A stretch of DNA of 64,000 nt from Cylindrotheca closterium. Its lineage: Eukaryota > Bacillariophyta > Bacillariophyceae > Bacillariales > Bacillariaceae. The notes below the pieces were generated by a model. That model was not told the origin of the DNA. It worked only from the letters and a program-made list of their open reading frames with translations, and did not search any database. This document shows, piece after piece, positions 41,751 through 50,540 of the stretch. Positions within the stretch are counted from its first letter, which is position 1. Each line of letters begins with the position of its first letter. The DNA is taken from assembly GCA_933822405.4 (NCBI GenBank), contig CAKOGP040001770.1, forward strand, positions 310,001-374,000. The letters run 5' to 3'. A program made the translations under genes and the position numbers.

Positions 41751-41868
41751 GGATACGACCATACCAACATGACAGCACCGCTTCCCGTCCGCTCAGCGAA
41801 GTTAAGCATGTTCGGGCCTGGTTAGTACTACGGTGGGGGACCACGTTGGAATCCCAGGTGTTGTATTC
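41751..41868 (+). rRNA. 5S ribosomal RNA
   Basis: The internal promoter and loop sequences of eukaryotic 5S rRNA are obvious: ACGACCATACC near the 5' end, CAGCGAAGTTAAGCATG, TCGGGCCTGGTTAGTAC (A box and intermediate element), GGTGGGGGACC and ATCCCAGGTGTTGTATTC at the 3' end. Helix I closes the molecule: GGATACGAC (41751-41759) pairs with 41860-41868 (G-U pairs allowed). Length 118 nt. A T-run (TTCTTTTTG, from 41866) provides the RNA polymerase III terminator. Only one copy is seen; it is not in a tandem array and lies between protein genes. Confidence 0.95.
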
Positions 41869-42025
41869 TTTTTGCTCATTTGCGGTTTCAATCCCGCTCG
41901 TGAATCAATGATGAGTCAGATTTTTCTCAGAACATGACAACAATGAAGATGACATCTGCTCAACAACACGGGGCAGCGCCAAAACCAGCTAAGAGCAGCT
42001 TTTAACTCAAGCCATATATCTGAAG

Positions 42026-42952
42026 ATGAAGTTTGTATCTGGACTTTCCCTAGCGTTTCAGTTGCAATATATCATTGGCAGCTCCCATGGATTTGTGACT
42101 TCACCTTCTCATCACCATCGACAGATTCAAGACGTCACTACACATGCAGACACATCTATGTTCCTTGCATCAAGGTCCGATACCACAGATACAACAACAA
42201 CAGCAACGCGAAAGGTCCAAGATGAGACAGAGGAAGTGAATCCACGAAAGCTTGGCCTTGCGTTGCAATTGGACGATGGGACAAGGAAATCCCATAGCAT
42301 GGCACAAAACACGGCATTCGTCAGTGGGTTCTTCAAGGGTTTGGCCAATCGCGAATCTTATGGAGCCCTGCTGAAGTCCCTGTATTTTGTTTATGATGCC
42401 ATGGAAAAGGCCATGGATGAATCAGACGAATATCGGGTCCAACAACTCGACCTTCCCGCCTTGCGTCGAGTGACCTCGTTGGAGCGTGATTTGGAATATT
42501 TCTATGGCAACAATGGCGATTCTGCGAAATCGTTCTTGTCAAATGTACAGCCAAGTCCTGCTACTCGGACATATGTCGCTCGCATTGAGCAAGTTGCCAA
42601 ATCCAAACCATACTTGCTCATTGCTCATCAATATACCAGATATTTGGGGGATTTGTTTGGCGGGCAAATGATGGGTGGTATGGCCAGCTCTACCTTGGGA
42701 TTATCCAATGGAGAAGGTACAGCCTTTTACGAATTTGACCAAATCCCAAATACCCAGGCCTTTATCACAAAGTGGTACAAGTTATTGAACGACTTGGATT
42801 TGACTGAAGAGCAAAAGCAAGAAATTGTCGATGAAGCCAATTTGGTCTTTGATATGAATGTCGGCATTCTTCAAGAGTTGGAAGGATCACCGATCCAGGC
42901 TTTTGTTACTTTGGCTATTAACAGTTTCAAGGCACGATTGGGATTTGCATAG
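42026..42952 (+). CDS. plastid heme oxygenase
   Basis: Single exon, 308 aa. Residues 1-22 form a signal peptide ending SHGFV, with Phe at the heterokont plastid-cleavage position, and a Thr/Ser-rich transit region reaches to ~65. The catalytic domain starts at ~75 (LGLALQLDDGTRKSHSMAQN): the His of KSHS is the proximal heme ligand of algal/bacterial HO1. The distal-helix motif YTRYLGDLFGGQMM (~203-217) carries the conserved Gly-Asp-Leu-x-Gly-Gly-Gln. The enzyme splits heme to biliverdin IXalpha, CO and iron with reduced ferredoxin; in diatoms the biliverdin can supply phytochrome chromophore and recycle iron. Length is normal. Confidence 0.95.
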   Translation: MKFVSGLSLAFQLQYIIGSSHGFVTSPSHHHRQIQDVTTHADTSMFLASRSDTTDTTTTATRKVQDETEEVNPRKLGLALQLDDGTRKSHSMAQNTAFVSGFFKGLANRESYGALLKSLYFVYDAMEKAMDESDEYRVQQLDLPALRRVTSLERDLEYFYGNNGDSAKSFLSNVQPSPATRTYVARIEQVAKSKPYLLIAHQYTRYLGDLFGGQMMGGMASSTLGLSNGEGTAFYEFDQIPNTQAFITKWYKLLNDLDLTEEQKQEIVDEANLVFDMNVGILQELEGSPIQAFVTLAINSFKARLGFA

Positions 42953-43066
42953 GCGGGATGTGTCACGCGGAGCCAGGTGCCATTTCTACACTTTTATACA
43001 TACAATCGTTCGAATACTTTGCAAACCTAATTTTCTACTTCAAGCCTTGTTAAAATAGCAATAAGA

Positions 43067-44038
43067 TCATTCTCCGGCAATAGGCTTGGAAAATCGCAAG
43101 AAAGGTCTTTGCTCCATGGAGGGACCAGGATTGGCCTCTAGCAATCCATATAACTTTTCATTCTCCGATTCGAATATATCAACCAGCAGTGCCAAGGCTT
43201 TCTTGGAGGGCAAACGTACTTTGTGGTCGTGATCATTGCTATTGGCTCGTTTCAATTCACCAGGGATTTCGCGACCGAGGAACTTCTGAATCCGCTGTTG
43301 TAGACTTCTTGGGTTCTCTTGTAGTTCCTGGTAGCTAAGAACTAGAATTTGAGAGCGGTCAAACAACTCAAACCATTGATTCAAATGGGCGGCATAGAGA
43401 CCATGGCGAGAGCTTCTTCCAGAGTCTGATTTCGTTGCCAGACCAGGAAGTGATACTTGGGCAACAAAGTCGTCAAACGACATGATGTCACCATCGTCGT
43501 CCAGTACCTGTTCTTGCCATGAAGTCCTCTCTGATAGTGGCAAGAAGCGGCAATCGTGTGCTAAATGGTTGTAGAGTGATAGCTCCCGAAGAATTGGTTC
43601 GCGAAGAATGACCATAATCTTGACCAAACGCATCTGATTTCCACCAGCAGCTTTGTAGCAATTGTGAACTCTTTCCGCAAATTGCAAAGTATCTGGTGTT
43701 GCATCAACTCCATCGCAGCCATCAAATCGTTCGCCATAAAACATTGGTCCTTTGCAATAGCGATGATCAATGTCGAAAAAGTGCACCTCCTTGCTGTAAA
43801 AACTAGGCTCCCCATCAAAAACATTCGGTCGACTGAATCCGCCGTGGTCAAAAAGCCAATCAGCGATGGCGGAGGTGCCGGCCTTCTGGGCGCCAATGAG
43901 CAATACCAGTGGCATTTGGGCCATAGTAACTGTCGCTTCACCTTCGTTCATTCTTGAATGTGTCTGGATTGCAATGCGTGTAAGAATATCCAGTACCTGT
44001 GACAAATGGGGAAGTGAGATGTAAACTTCCAACCCCAA
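43067..44038 (-). CDS. sulfotransferase (heparan-sulfate-type P-loop fold)
   Basis: 323 aa from the first Met at 44038; starts at 43948 (MNEGEAT) or 43921 (MAQMPLV) are also possible. The 5'-phosphosulfate loop is LIGAQKAGTSAI right after MAQMPLVL, and the 3'-phosphate site is VILREPILRELSLYNHL. Further features typical of NDST/HS sulfotransferases: KEVHFFD near the substrate site and the C-terminal helix region VRLPSKKALALLVDIFESENEKLYGLL. It uses PAPS to sulfate a sugar or other hydroxyl, presumably for cell-wall polysaccharide. The region encoding residues 1-20 lies in a 141-bp direct repeat, and a TTGTCACAG acceptor-like sequence precedes the GTACTGG at about 44003, so the true first exon may lie elsewhere. 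Confidence 0.8.
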   Translation of the reverse strand: MGLEVYISLPHLSQVLDILTRIAIQTHSRMNEGEATVTMAQMPLVLLIGAQKAGTSAIADWLFDHGGFSRPNVFDGEPSFYSKEVHFFDIDHRYCKGPMFYGERFDGCDGVDATPDTLQFAERVHNCYKAAGGNQMRLVKIMVILREPILRELSLYNHLAHDCRFLPLSERTSWQEQVLDDDGDIMSFDDFVAQVSLPGLATKSDSGRSSRHGLYAAHLNQWFELFDRSQILVLSYQELQENPRSLQQRIQKFLGREIPGELKRANSNDHDHKVRLPSKKALALLVDIFESENEKLYGLLEANPGPSMEQRPFLRFSKPIAGE

Positions 44039-44528
44039 AGATACTTCATGTATTTAGGGGAGACCCATCTTGCCACGGGGAGTCCATAGCTTAGTGGCAC
44101 ATCTCTACATTTTGTACATGGTAGCTTCAGGTTCGACTCCAGTGTGTCAGGTTGAGAGGGCCCGTCTAGGGGTACCCAATGAGGGCGACACGGTAGTGCT
44201 CAATCGCGCACGAGGATCTTCGTGGAACTTTCATTGATGTTTTCATACTACTTAAGCAAATGACTCCCCTATATAGAAGACAAGGAGATTGCGACACTGG
44301 GTCTTATGCGTTCAGAAATACGAACTGTCCATCCGCGGTACTCAGCCTTGCTGAATAATAGCTCGAAGCTGGAAAGTCCGACGGGGAGTGTAAGAATATC
44401 CAGTACCTGTGACAAATGGGGAAGTGAGATGTAAACTTCCAACCCCAAAGATACTTCATGTATTTAGGGGAGACCCATCTTGCCACGGGGAGTCCATAGC
44501 TTAGTGGCACATCTCTACATTTTGTACA
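43978..44528 (+). repeat. 141-bp direct repeat, two copies
   Basis: Bases 43978-44118 and 44388-44528 are the same sequence 410 bp apart. The first copy overlaps the 5' end of the sulfotransferase gene; the second lies upstream of the glycosyltransferase gene. Both contain TAGCTTAGTGG, an A-box-like sequence; the first is followed at 44130-44140 by GGTTCGACTCC, a perfect B-box. Confidence 0.9.
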
Positions 44529-44729
44529 AATGCGAATTTGCCAGTTGAAGCAAAAGATCTCCATGACATTGATTCGCGGAATGAAATTTTGAAATTTTCG
44601 TTTTGCGTTGATGCACATACAAATGGGATTTTTTGGCCGCTCCGCAAGACGCATTTTACAGGCGACTTCTTTGGATCATCAGGAGCATGTTTGCTCATAA
44701 TTCCAAGGGATCGTGTGAAGTTGGCTAGC

Positions 44730-47429
44730 ATGGCAGAACCTCGTGCAAGTAGATTAGAAGGCATCTGTGTCGTCAATGTTGGCCATTATCGTTCTGGCAG
44801 TACTACCCTGGCGGGGGCTGCCACACTTCTTGGTTTGAACGTCTACCGAAAGTTCCCTGACCTAACGCAAGAGCAGTACCAGGATATCCTCCACGACCCA
44901 GAGAAGGCGGTGACCAAGTATTTTTCAACCCCTGATGCCATGGATTTTCTCCTTGGTATTATCAAAGAACATGATCTGGTTTGTGACGGGTGGTTTGCCT
45001 TGCTAGCACATGCACCGCATTGGCTCCTCAAGTTAGAAAAAGAAGCGAATCAAAATGGAATCCATCTCAAGTTTGTGGCATCGGTGCGAGATCCCAGTGC
45101 AACTATCCAATCAGAGTTACAGCATTGGGTCCGTCATGGTCTCGAAGCCAAAGCTGGCCTCAGTCATGAAGACCGTGAAAAGCTCCCGCTGAGTCTCAAG
45201 ATCAGAACTGACAAGCATCTTGAGAGCATTCAGAAGCTAAAGGAGCAGGGAAAGGTAACTATTCTTCCGCTGGAGGAAGCAGACTCTATCTGGCCCAAAG
45301 AGCTAACCAAAGTCAGTAAATTATCGGAGGAAAGGTGGGCCGAGGCTTTCAAAACGGTCGGAAAGAAAAATGCCAACCCGCCTCTTCCAATCGAAGGAAT
45401 TCTGCTAACAATGCGAATTGGAAATACGCCGCAATCTGATACTATGATCAGATCTGTGGAACGGTTGCTTGATGAACTTGAACAGGATTCACTCTGCAGA
45501 TACATGGTCGTTCTTGCAATTGACGCAGACGAAGAGTCAAGTGATGGCACGCAAGATCTCCTGCAGCGACTCCATTCTCGCGCGAATTCCCATTACCAGA
45601 TGCATTCCTTTCATTCCATCATCAACGAAGACAGGGACAATACTCAGCTTTTGCCTTTGTGCCGCATATGGGAAAATATGGCCGTCAAAGCTTGGGAGGA
45701 AGGTGCCGATTGGGTAGTGCTTTTGGGTGACGACATCCGTATCCAATGTTCCTACCACTATCGGGCAATTTATCGCAGCTTTTTGGAGATATCGGAACGC
45801 TTGAAAGTCCCATTTGGATTCGGCAGTCCGTGGTGGAACGACACTACCTTTCCAGGATTCCCCACTTTTCCTTGCATTGGGAAAGCCCATTATGCCATAT
45901 TTCGAGGGTTAATACCTCCACATCGACGAGGCGTATTTGTCAATCAAGACTTGGACCCATATCTTCAGTGCCTGTACCTCAAGTTCAAAGCAGCGCCCCT
46001 CGTATCGGAAGCCAAACTTTCCAATGATACAGGTGGCAATGTTGGTGCTAGCCAGGCTCGATATCAGCGAATCGAAGCGATTGGTTGGCGTGACTTTGTT
46101 TGGGAAGACATTGATCCCATCCGCCAACATATCCATAGAATCGATGGAAGTGCCGACGAAGCATTGGTCTTGGACGTCATTGTCCCTTCCTATCGAGTTC
46201 GCTTGGAATATCTGGAACCGATTTGCTCTCTTACAATTCCAGACTATCTCTGTGTTCAATTCATCATCATAGTTGACAATGTCAAGAAACTGCTCCAGGT
46301 GGCTCGTTTATTAAGTGACACTGACAGGGAGTTGTCAATCCATGAAGCGGAGAGGATTCTGGAGGCTCGCTTGAGTACTGGCAACAACCGAGTTCGAGTC
46401 CGATGCAATCGAAACAATGTTGGTGCGTCTGCCAGTCGCAATCGCGGTCTTGACGAAAGTGCCGCAGAGTTCTTTCTCAATTTGGACGATGACTTGATTC
46501 CAAATTCTGACTTGCTGGAACATTATGGGCAGCAGCTGCTACGGTCGGTCTCGGATCCCACAGTGGTCGGCTTGATCGGCTTGGTCCATTTTCCTCGACA
46601 CCCAGAATTGCCTTTGAAATATGCCGCTGTCTTGATGAGCTACTTGACTTTTATGTTTGAGATTGCAGGCCGAACGGATATGTATGATCACCCGGCTTGG
46701 GGTGTCACCGCCAACATTTTGTTCCGTCGAACACCGGTTCGATTTGACGAGGCCTACGCCAAAACTGGTGGCGGAGAAGACGTCGACTTTAGCCTCCGCG
46801 TTGCTGGAAATGAAGGTAAATTGATTCCAGTACCACGGGCGCGTGTGGTACATCCTTTTTGGGAAGGCTCAGTGTGGAACTTGGGGAGCCACTTCTTTAA
46901 TTGGGCGATTGGTGATGGCGGCTTGCTGAGCCGCTTTCCAAAGTACACATACTGGTCTTTTCCAAACCTGTCTGAAACGCTATTCGCCTTCATTCCAATG
47001 GCCTTGCTAGCAGGGTGTCCAGAAAAGGTTATCTTTTGGATCCCATTATTTGTGCTGGTGGATGTGATTGTGGACTGTTCCAACCGAGATGAATACATGC
47101 ATCGTTGTAGCCTCCTAAAGCACGAGCGGCATCCACTCTTCTACTTTTTGGCTCACATCTTGGCAAACATCTATGTGGTCGTCTTGGAATGTGGTCGTCT
47201 ATGGGGACACTTGAAGCGATGGAATCTGACATGTGTTTGTCATCGATTCGATTGGCATTGCGGACGGCTGCCAAATGCCCCCTGCAATTTCCGCAAACGG
47301 GAAAAACTCAAATTTACTGGGTTTTGTATTATGATGGTTCTCGTTGAGCTTCTCGTGGCCAACAATTTGTCTTGGAGTTGGAAGGCTTTCGCACTTCGAG
47401 GCAGCAATGAAACCTGCCCAGCATTCTGA
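44730..47429 (+). CDS. sulfotransferase-like / double GT2 glycosyltransferase membrane protein
   Basis: Single exon, 899 aa from the ATG at 44730 (the frame is open to 44538 without an ATG). Region 1 (~10-200) resembles a sulfotransferase P-loop domain: VVNVGHYRSGSTTLAG at the start and FVASVRDPSATIQSEL in the middle. Region 2 (~220-470) looks like a nucleotide-sugar transferase fold: GILLTMRIGN, VLAIDADEESSDGTQDL, WVVLLGDDI. Region 3 (~490-760) is a family-2 glycosyltransferase: VIVPSYRVRLEYL, RNNVGASASRNRGLD, the DxD metal site FLNLDDDLIP, WGVTANILFRR and GGGEDVDFSLRV. Two or three hydrophobic segments follow (~790-850, last at ~870-885). It probably builds or sulfates a wall polysaccharide in the Golgi, next to a separate sulfotransferase gene. 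Substrate unknown. Confidence 0.8.
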   Translation: MAEPRASRLEGICVVNVGHYRSGSTTLAGAATLLGLNVYRKFPDLTQEQYQDILHDPEKAVTKYFSTPDAMDFLLGIIKEHDLVCDGWFALLAHAPHWLLKLEKEANQNGIHLKFVASVRDPSATIQSELQHWVRHGLEAKAGLSHEDREKLPLSLKIRTDKHLESIQKLKEQGKVTILPLEEADSIWPKELTKVSKLSEERWAEAFKTVGKKNANPPLPIEGILLTMRIGNTPQSDTMIRSVERLLDELEQDSLCRYMVVLAIDADEESSDGTQDLLQRLHSRANSHYQMHSFHSIINEDRDNTQLLPLCRIWENMAVKAWEEGADWVVLLGDDIRIQCSYHYRAIYRSFLEISERLKVPFGFGSPWWNDTTFPGFPTFPCIGKAHYAIFRGLIPPHRRGVFVNQDLDPYLQCLYLKFKAAPLVSEAKLSNDTGGNVGASQARYQRIEAIGWRDFVWEDIDPIRQHIHRIDGSADEALVLDVIVPSYRVRLEYLEPICSLTIPDYLCVQFIIIVDNVKKLLQVARLLSDTDRELSIHEAERILEARLSTGNNRVRVRCNRNNVGASASRNRGLDESAAEFFLNLDDDLIPNSDLLEHYGQQLLRSVSDPTVVGLIGLVHFPRHPELPLKYAAVLMSYLTFMFEIAGRTDMYDHPAWGVTANILFRRTPVRFDEAYAKTGGGEDVDFSLRVAGNEGKLIPVPRARVVHPFWEGSVWNLGSHFFNWAIGDGGLLSRFPKYTYWSFPNLSETLFAFIPMALLAGCPEKVIFWIPLFVLVDVIVDCSNRDEYMHRCSLLKHERHPLFYFLAHILANIYVVVLECGRLWGHLKRWNLTCVCHRFDWHCGRLPNAPCNFRKREKLKFTGFCIMMVLVELLVANNLSWSWKAFALRGSNETCPAF

Positions 47430-47825
47430 AGGGCTTGTTGTTTCATTCGATTATTCTTCGTAACTTGTAGTCCCGTGGAGCGCGTGTATACATGATCAGT
47501 GCTGAATATACATGAAACTCCAACTCGTAGTCAACATCAAGGAAAGGTGGTTACAGTAGTACATGTCTTGTTCGCATTCACTCCACTTGATGTATGCATG
47601 TTTGGATTGGTGTAACACAGCCACTTTTGGAAAACTCTATTGGTTATTGTGGCTTCTATTCGAAACTTGTCGCAACCGACTTCTATTCGAAACTTGCCAC
47701 AACAACCGTGCATCGTTCCGCGTTATGCCAAGCGCTGAGCTGCAGAATCCGATGGTCCAGGCACGTTGCGATGTAATACTATGGTATATTCAATATTTTT
47801 TTACCTTTTATTTATTGCGTCGCGG
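47430..47825. other. intergenic region
   Basis: No gene. A 17-base sequence (CTTCTATTCGAAACTTG) occurs at 47653 and 47680. The region ends where the right arm of the inverted duplication begins. Confidence 0.5.
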
Positions 47826-48200
47826 ATGATCGACCTAGTCGACCAAGATAGTCGTCCAGCCGTCGACACTGTGCACATTGCTCAAATGAAAACCGTTCGA
47901 TGATAAAACTAAGAAATCAAATCAAATCAAAATCACCGTGATGATGGTGAGAACAGATGTCGGTAGCACCATGGCAACGTAACAACGTAACAACGTGACA
48001 ATACAACAACCAACTTTCGCTGGACGATCGAGGCGTTTCTTTCTCCAAGCTTTTGCCCGTGTTTCCTCTTCGATCTTGCGACGCACGACTCAAAAAAGAC
48101 GATCTTTTGAGCCTAGTTTGCCGTGACAGGCAACACGATGGACTGAACCAAGATTGACGATGGAATTTCAGGCAGGGGAAAAGCTCACAATCACAAGAAT

Positions 48201-49259
48201 ATGAAGACTTTTAACGTAACTCTATCAAACAACAAGACCAAGACCACCAAGACCATTACCGTCATCGACCAGATGACATTGACCAACAGCAACATCACCA
48301 TCATCGACAACATCTTATCCTTTCTCCCCAACAGCGAAAGCTCTCCAATTGAATCTTTCTCTAACACTGTCTCAATCTCTCCCCGTTCCAGTCTTCGATT
48401 GGCCCTTCAAGCACACCAAGAATTGGGATCTGGATGGAAGAATCACAGCCGATACAGTTTGAGACTAGCTCTCAAATCTTCTGATTCTTCGGTTTCTGCT
48501 TCTGCTTCTTCTGCTGCTTCGGTTTCACTTCCACCACCATCCAATTCCAAGTCGAAATCGAAATCGAAACCTCGATCTCAAAGCCGAAAGCGTGCGGCAT
48601 CCAAAAAGGCTACTTCTTGCCCTCGTTTTGTTCGCACTGCTTGCGCTGCCGTCACTGCAAAGTTTCAAAAACTTCTTTGTTGTCGCCGACACAAAGAGTT
48701 CCGAAAGCGCTTTACCAAGAACCAAGAACGCCGCCAGAAATTCAAGAACTATGAATTTGGCAAGGCTTTGGAAACCTACACTACAAACGAGTACCGCAAA
48801 ATCAACGAAGCTTTGCGATCTGGAACCGTCGACTCCCAGGAGGAAGGACTGCAAAAGACCATCAAGGATGCGATCATGGCATTCAAGATTGGACTCCGCT
48901 GGGGAGAACTCAAAGTCTGCAACAGCAAGAAGACCTTGTTTCGTGGGTCAGGGAGTCTCCCATTTGTACCACAAGTCGGAGCTACAATGTCTGATGAAGG
49001 TTTTTACAGCACCAGTCTCCACAAGTCGATTGCTGTTGACTTTTTGACGAAACAGAAAGCAGACGAAGCGCGGTACCTTTTTGTAGTGATGAGTCATTGC
49101 AATGGTGTCAATGTGAAGCAATTCTCTCGGTGCAAGAAAGAAGAAGAAGTTCTTTTTGCTCCAAGCACACTGTTTCGCATTGCTTCTGTCGCCCCTGGAC
49201 ACATTGAGGCAGGCGTGGAGGGGACAATCACTCGCGTGGAATTGCACGAAATGGTGTAA
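48201..49259 (+). CDS. mono-ADP-ribosyltransferase-fold protein, right-arm copy
   Basis: Single exon, 352 aa, the same length as the left-arm copy and different at only about seven residues (Ala187Gly, Arg219Lys, Ala283Thr, Val287Ala, and three around 296-298, where LTS becomes VMS or similar). The signature residues are unchanged: Arg248, STS 270-272, ExE 314-316. The upstream ~370 bp is also shared, so both copies probably have the same promoter. The few differences cluster between the STS motif and ExE, a stretch that in this class contacts NAD+ or the target protein. It is convergent with the right-arm repeat array. Confidence 0.8.
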   Translation: MKTFNVTLSNNKTKTTKTITVIDQMTLTNSNITIIDNILSFLPNSESSPIESFSNTVSISPRSSLRLALQAHQELGSGWKNHSRYSLRLALKSSDSSVSASASSAASVSLPPPSNSKSKSKSKPRSQSRKRAASKKATSCPRFVRTACAAVTAKFQKLLCCRRHKEFRKRFTKNQERRQKFKNYEFGKALETYTTNEYRKINEALRSGTVDSQEEGLQKTIKDAIMAFKIGLRWGELKVCNSKKTLFRGSGSLPFVPQVGATMSDEGFYSTSLHKSIAVDFLTKQKADEARYLFVVMSHCNGVNVKQFSRCKKEEEVLFAPSTLFRIASVAPGHIEAGVEGTITRVELHEMV

Positions 49260-49429
49260 TTTCGAGATCTTTGGCTAATTGGACAGCGAATGGAAGATGG
49301 AGTCAAGTCGAGAACTTGTACTGTTGGTGTTTTGGGAGAAGATGATATATGATGGTGGCGATGTTGCTGTTAGTCCTTCCCGGCGTCTTTTCGCCAAGGG
49401 GAGTTTTCTTTTTTCATGTGTTGGGACCA

Positions 49430-50090
49430 AAGGATCCGTCAGACGGCTTTGGTTGCAACCTTTACGGTTCTAGTGGGTTTGGTCACCCATTGGGATTGCA
49501 GAGGAAGCACCGAGCCTGATGATTTGATGGGGCCTTGCTGTGATTGGATGTTACCGCCCACCCTCGTATGGTGGGGCTGCATATCTGAGATCGGCAAGGG
49601 CCTTGATAAGCGTTCCTTTGAAGCCAAATCATATCCCAGATCCGAGTAATCTCCTCCAATTCTTGAGGATGGCCTCAAGGAGTACCCCATCAGTTTATTC
49701 TGTTGGGGCGCGGAGGGCTGGGATTGATTTGGATTGTGTTTGCGTCGTGTTGGGACCAAAGGATCCGTCAGACGGCTTTGGTTGTAGCCTTTACGATTCT
49801 ATTGGGTTTGGTCACCCATTGGGATTGCAGAGGAAGCACCGAGCCTGATGATTTGATGGGGCCTTGCTGTGATTGGATGTTACCGCCCACCCTCGTATGA
49901 TGGGGCTGCATATCCGAGATCGGCAAGGGCCTTGATAAGCGGTCCTTTGAAGCCAGATCATATCCCAGATCCGAGTAATCTCCTCCAATTCTTGAGGATG
50001 GCCTCAAGGAGTACCCCATCAGTTTATTCTGTTGGGGCGCGGAGGGCTGGGATTGATTTGGATTGTGTTCGTGTCATGCAAGTTGCAATG
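49430..50090 (-). repeat. 330-bp tandem repeat, two units (right arm)
   Basis: Reverse-complement counterpart of 33541-34198. Unit starts (minus-strand ATGGGG) are at 50019 and 49690, a period of 329 bp, so one base has been lost relative to the left arm and the long open frame is interrupted. Each unit alone keeps an open frame of ~83 codons ending at the same TGA. Confidence 0.88.
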
Positions 50091-50540
50091 TTTTATTGCC
50101 TCATGTGGCGACAACCAAAGAGTACAGCTTATGAATGGGAGAATGGCGGAGAATATTGATGTCGATCTGAACTTGTAAGTATATGGTAAGTTCAATGATC
50201 CTTGTTGTCGTGATCTTCGTCCCGCTTCTTTTCGGCGCGTCCTGCTGATGAATGAATGAGTTTGGAATTTGGAGAATTTATGGGAAGAACATTGTAAATT
50301 AGTCATAAAATTGTTGCTGGCAAGACCCATTTTAGTAGATGCTTTTAAAAAAAGAATAATAATAACCACCGGTTAGGTTGATGCGGCAATGTCCATCCCG
50401 TATTTTTTCTACTCGCTGATATCATTCATATCGTGGGAGAAAAGGTTTGCTAGCACAAGATACAGTTTCGAAGGAATCATTTTATCAAATCCTTGTTCTA
50501 TATGAATCAAATGCTTTATATATATCTAGCGTTGTCATTT

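Noticed and set aside
44078..44155. tRNA-like segment with A-box and B-box
   Set aside because: T-stem and acceptor stem do not pair, and no normal anticodon arm can be drawn, so it is not called a tRNA gene; kept only as a finding.
50019..50369. 116-codon minus-strand frame between trefoil gene and repeats
   Set aside because: Low-complexity reading through spacer; not open at the same place in the left arm.
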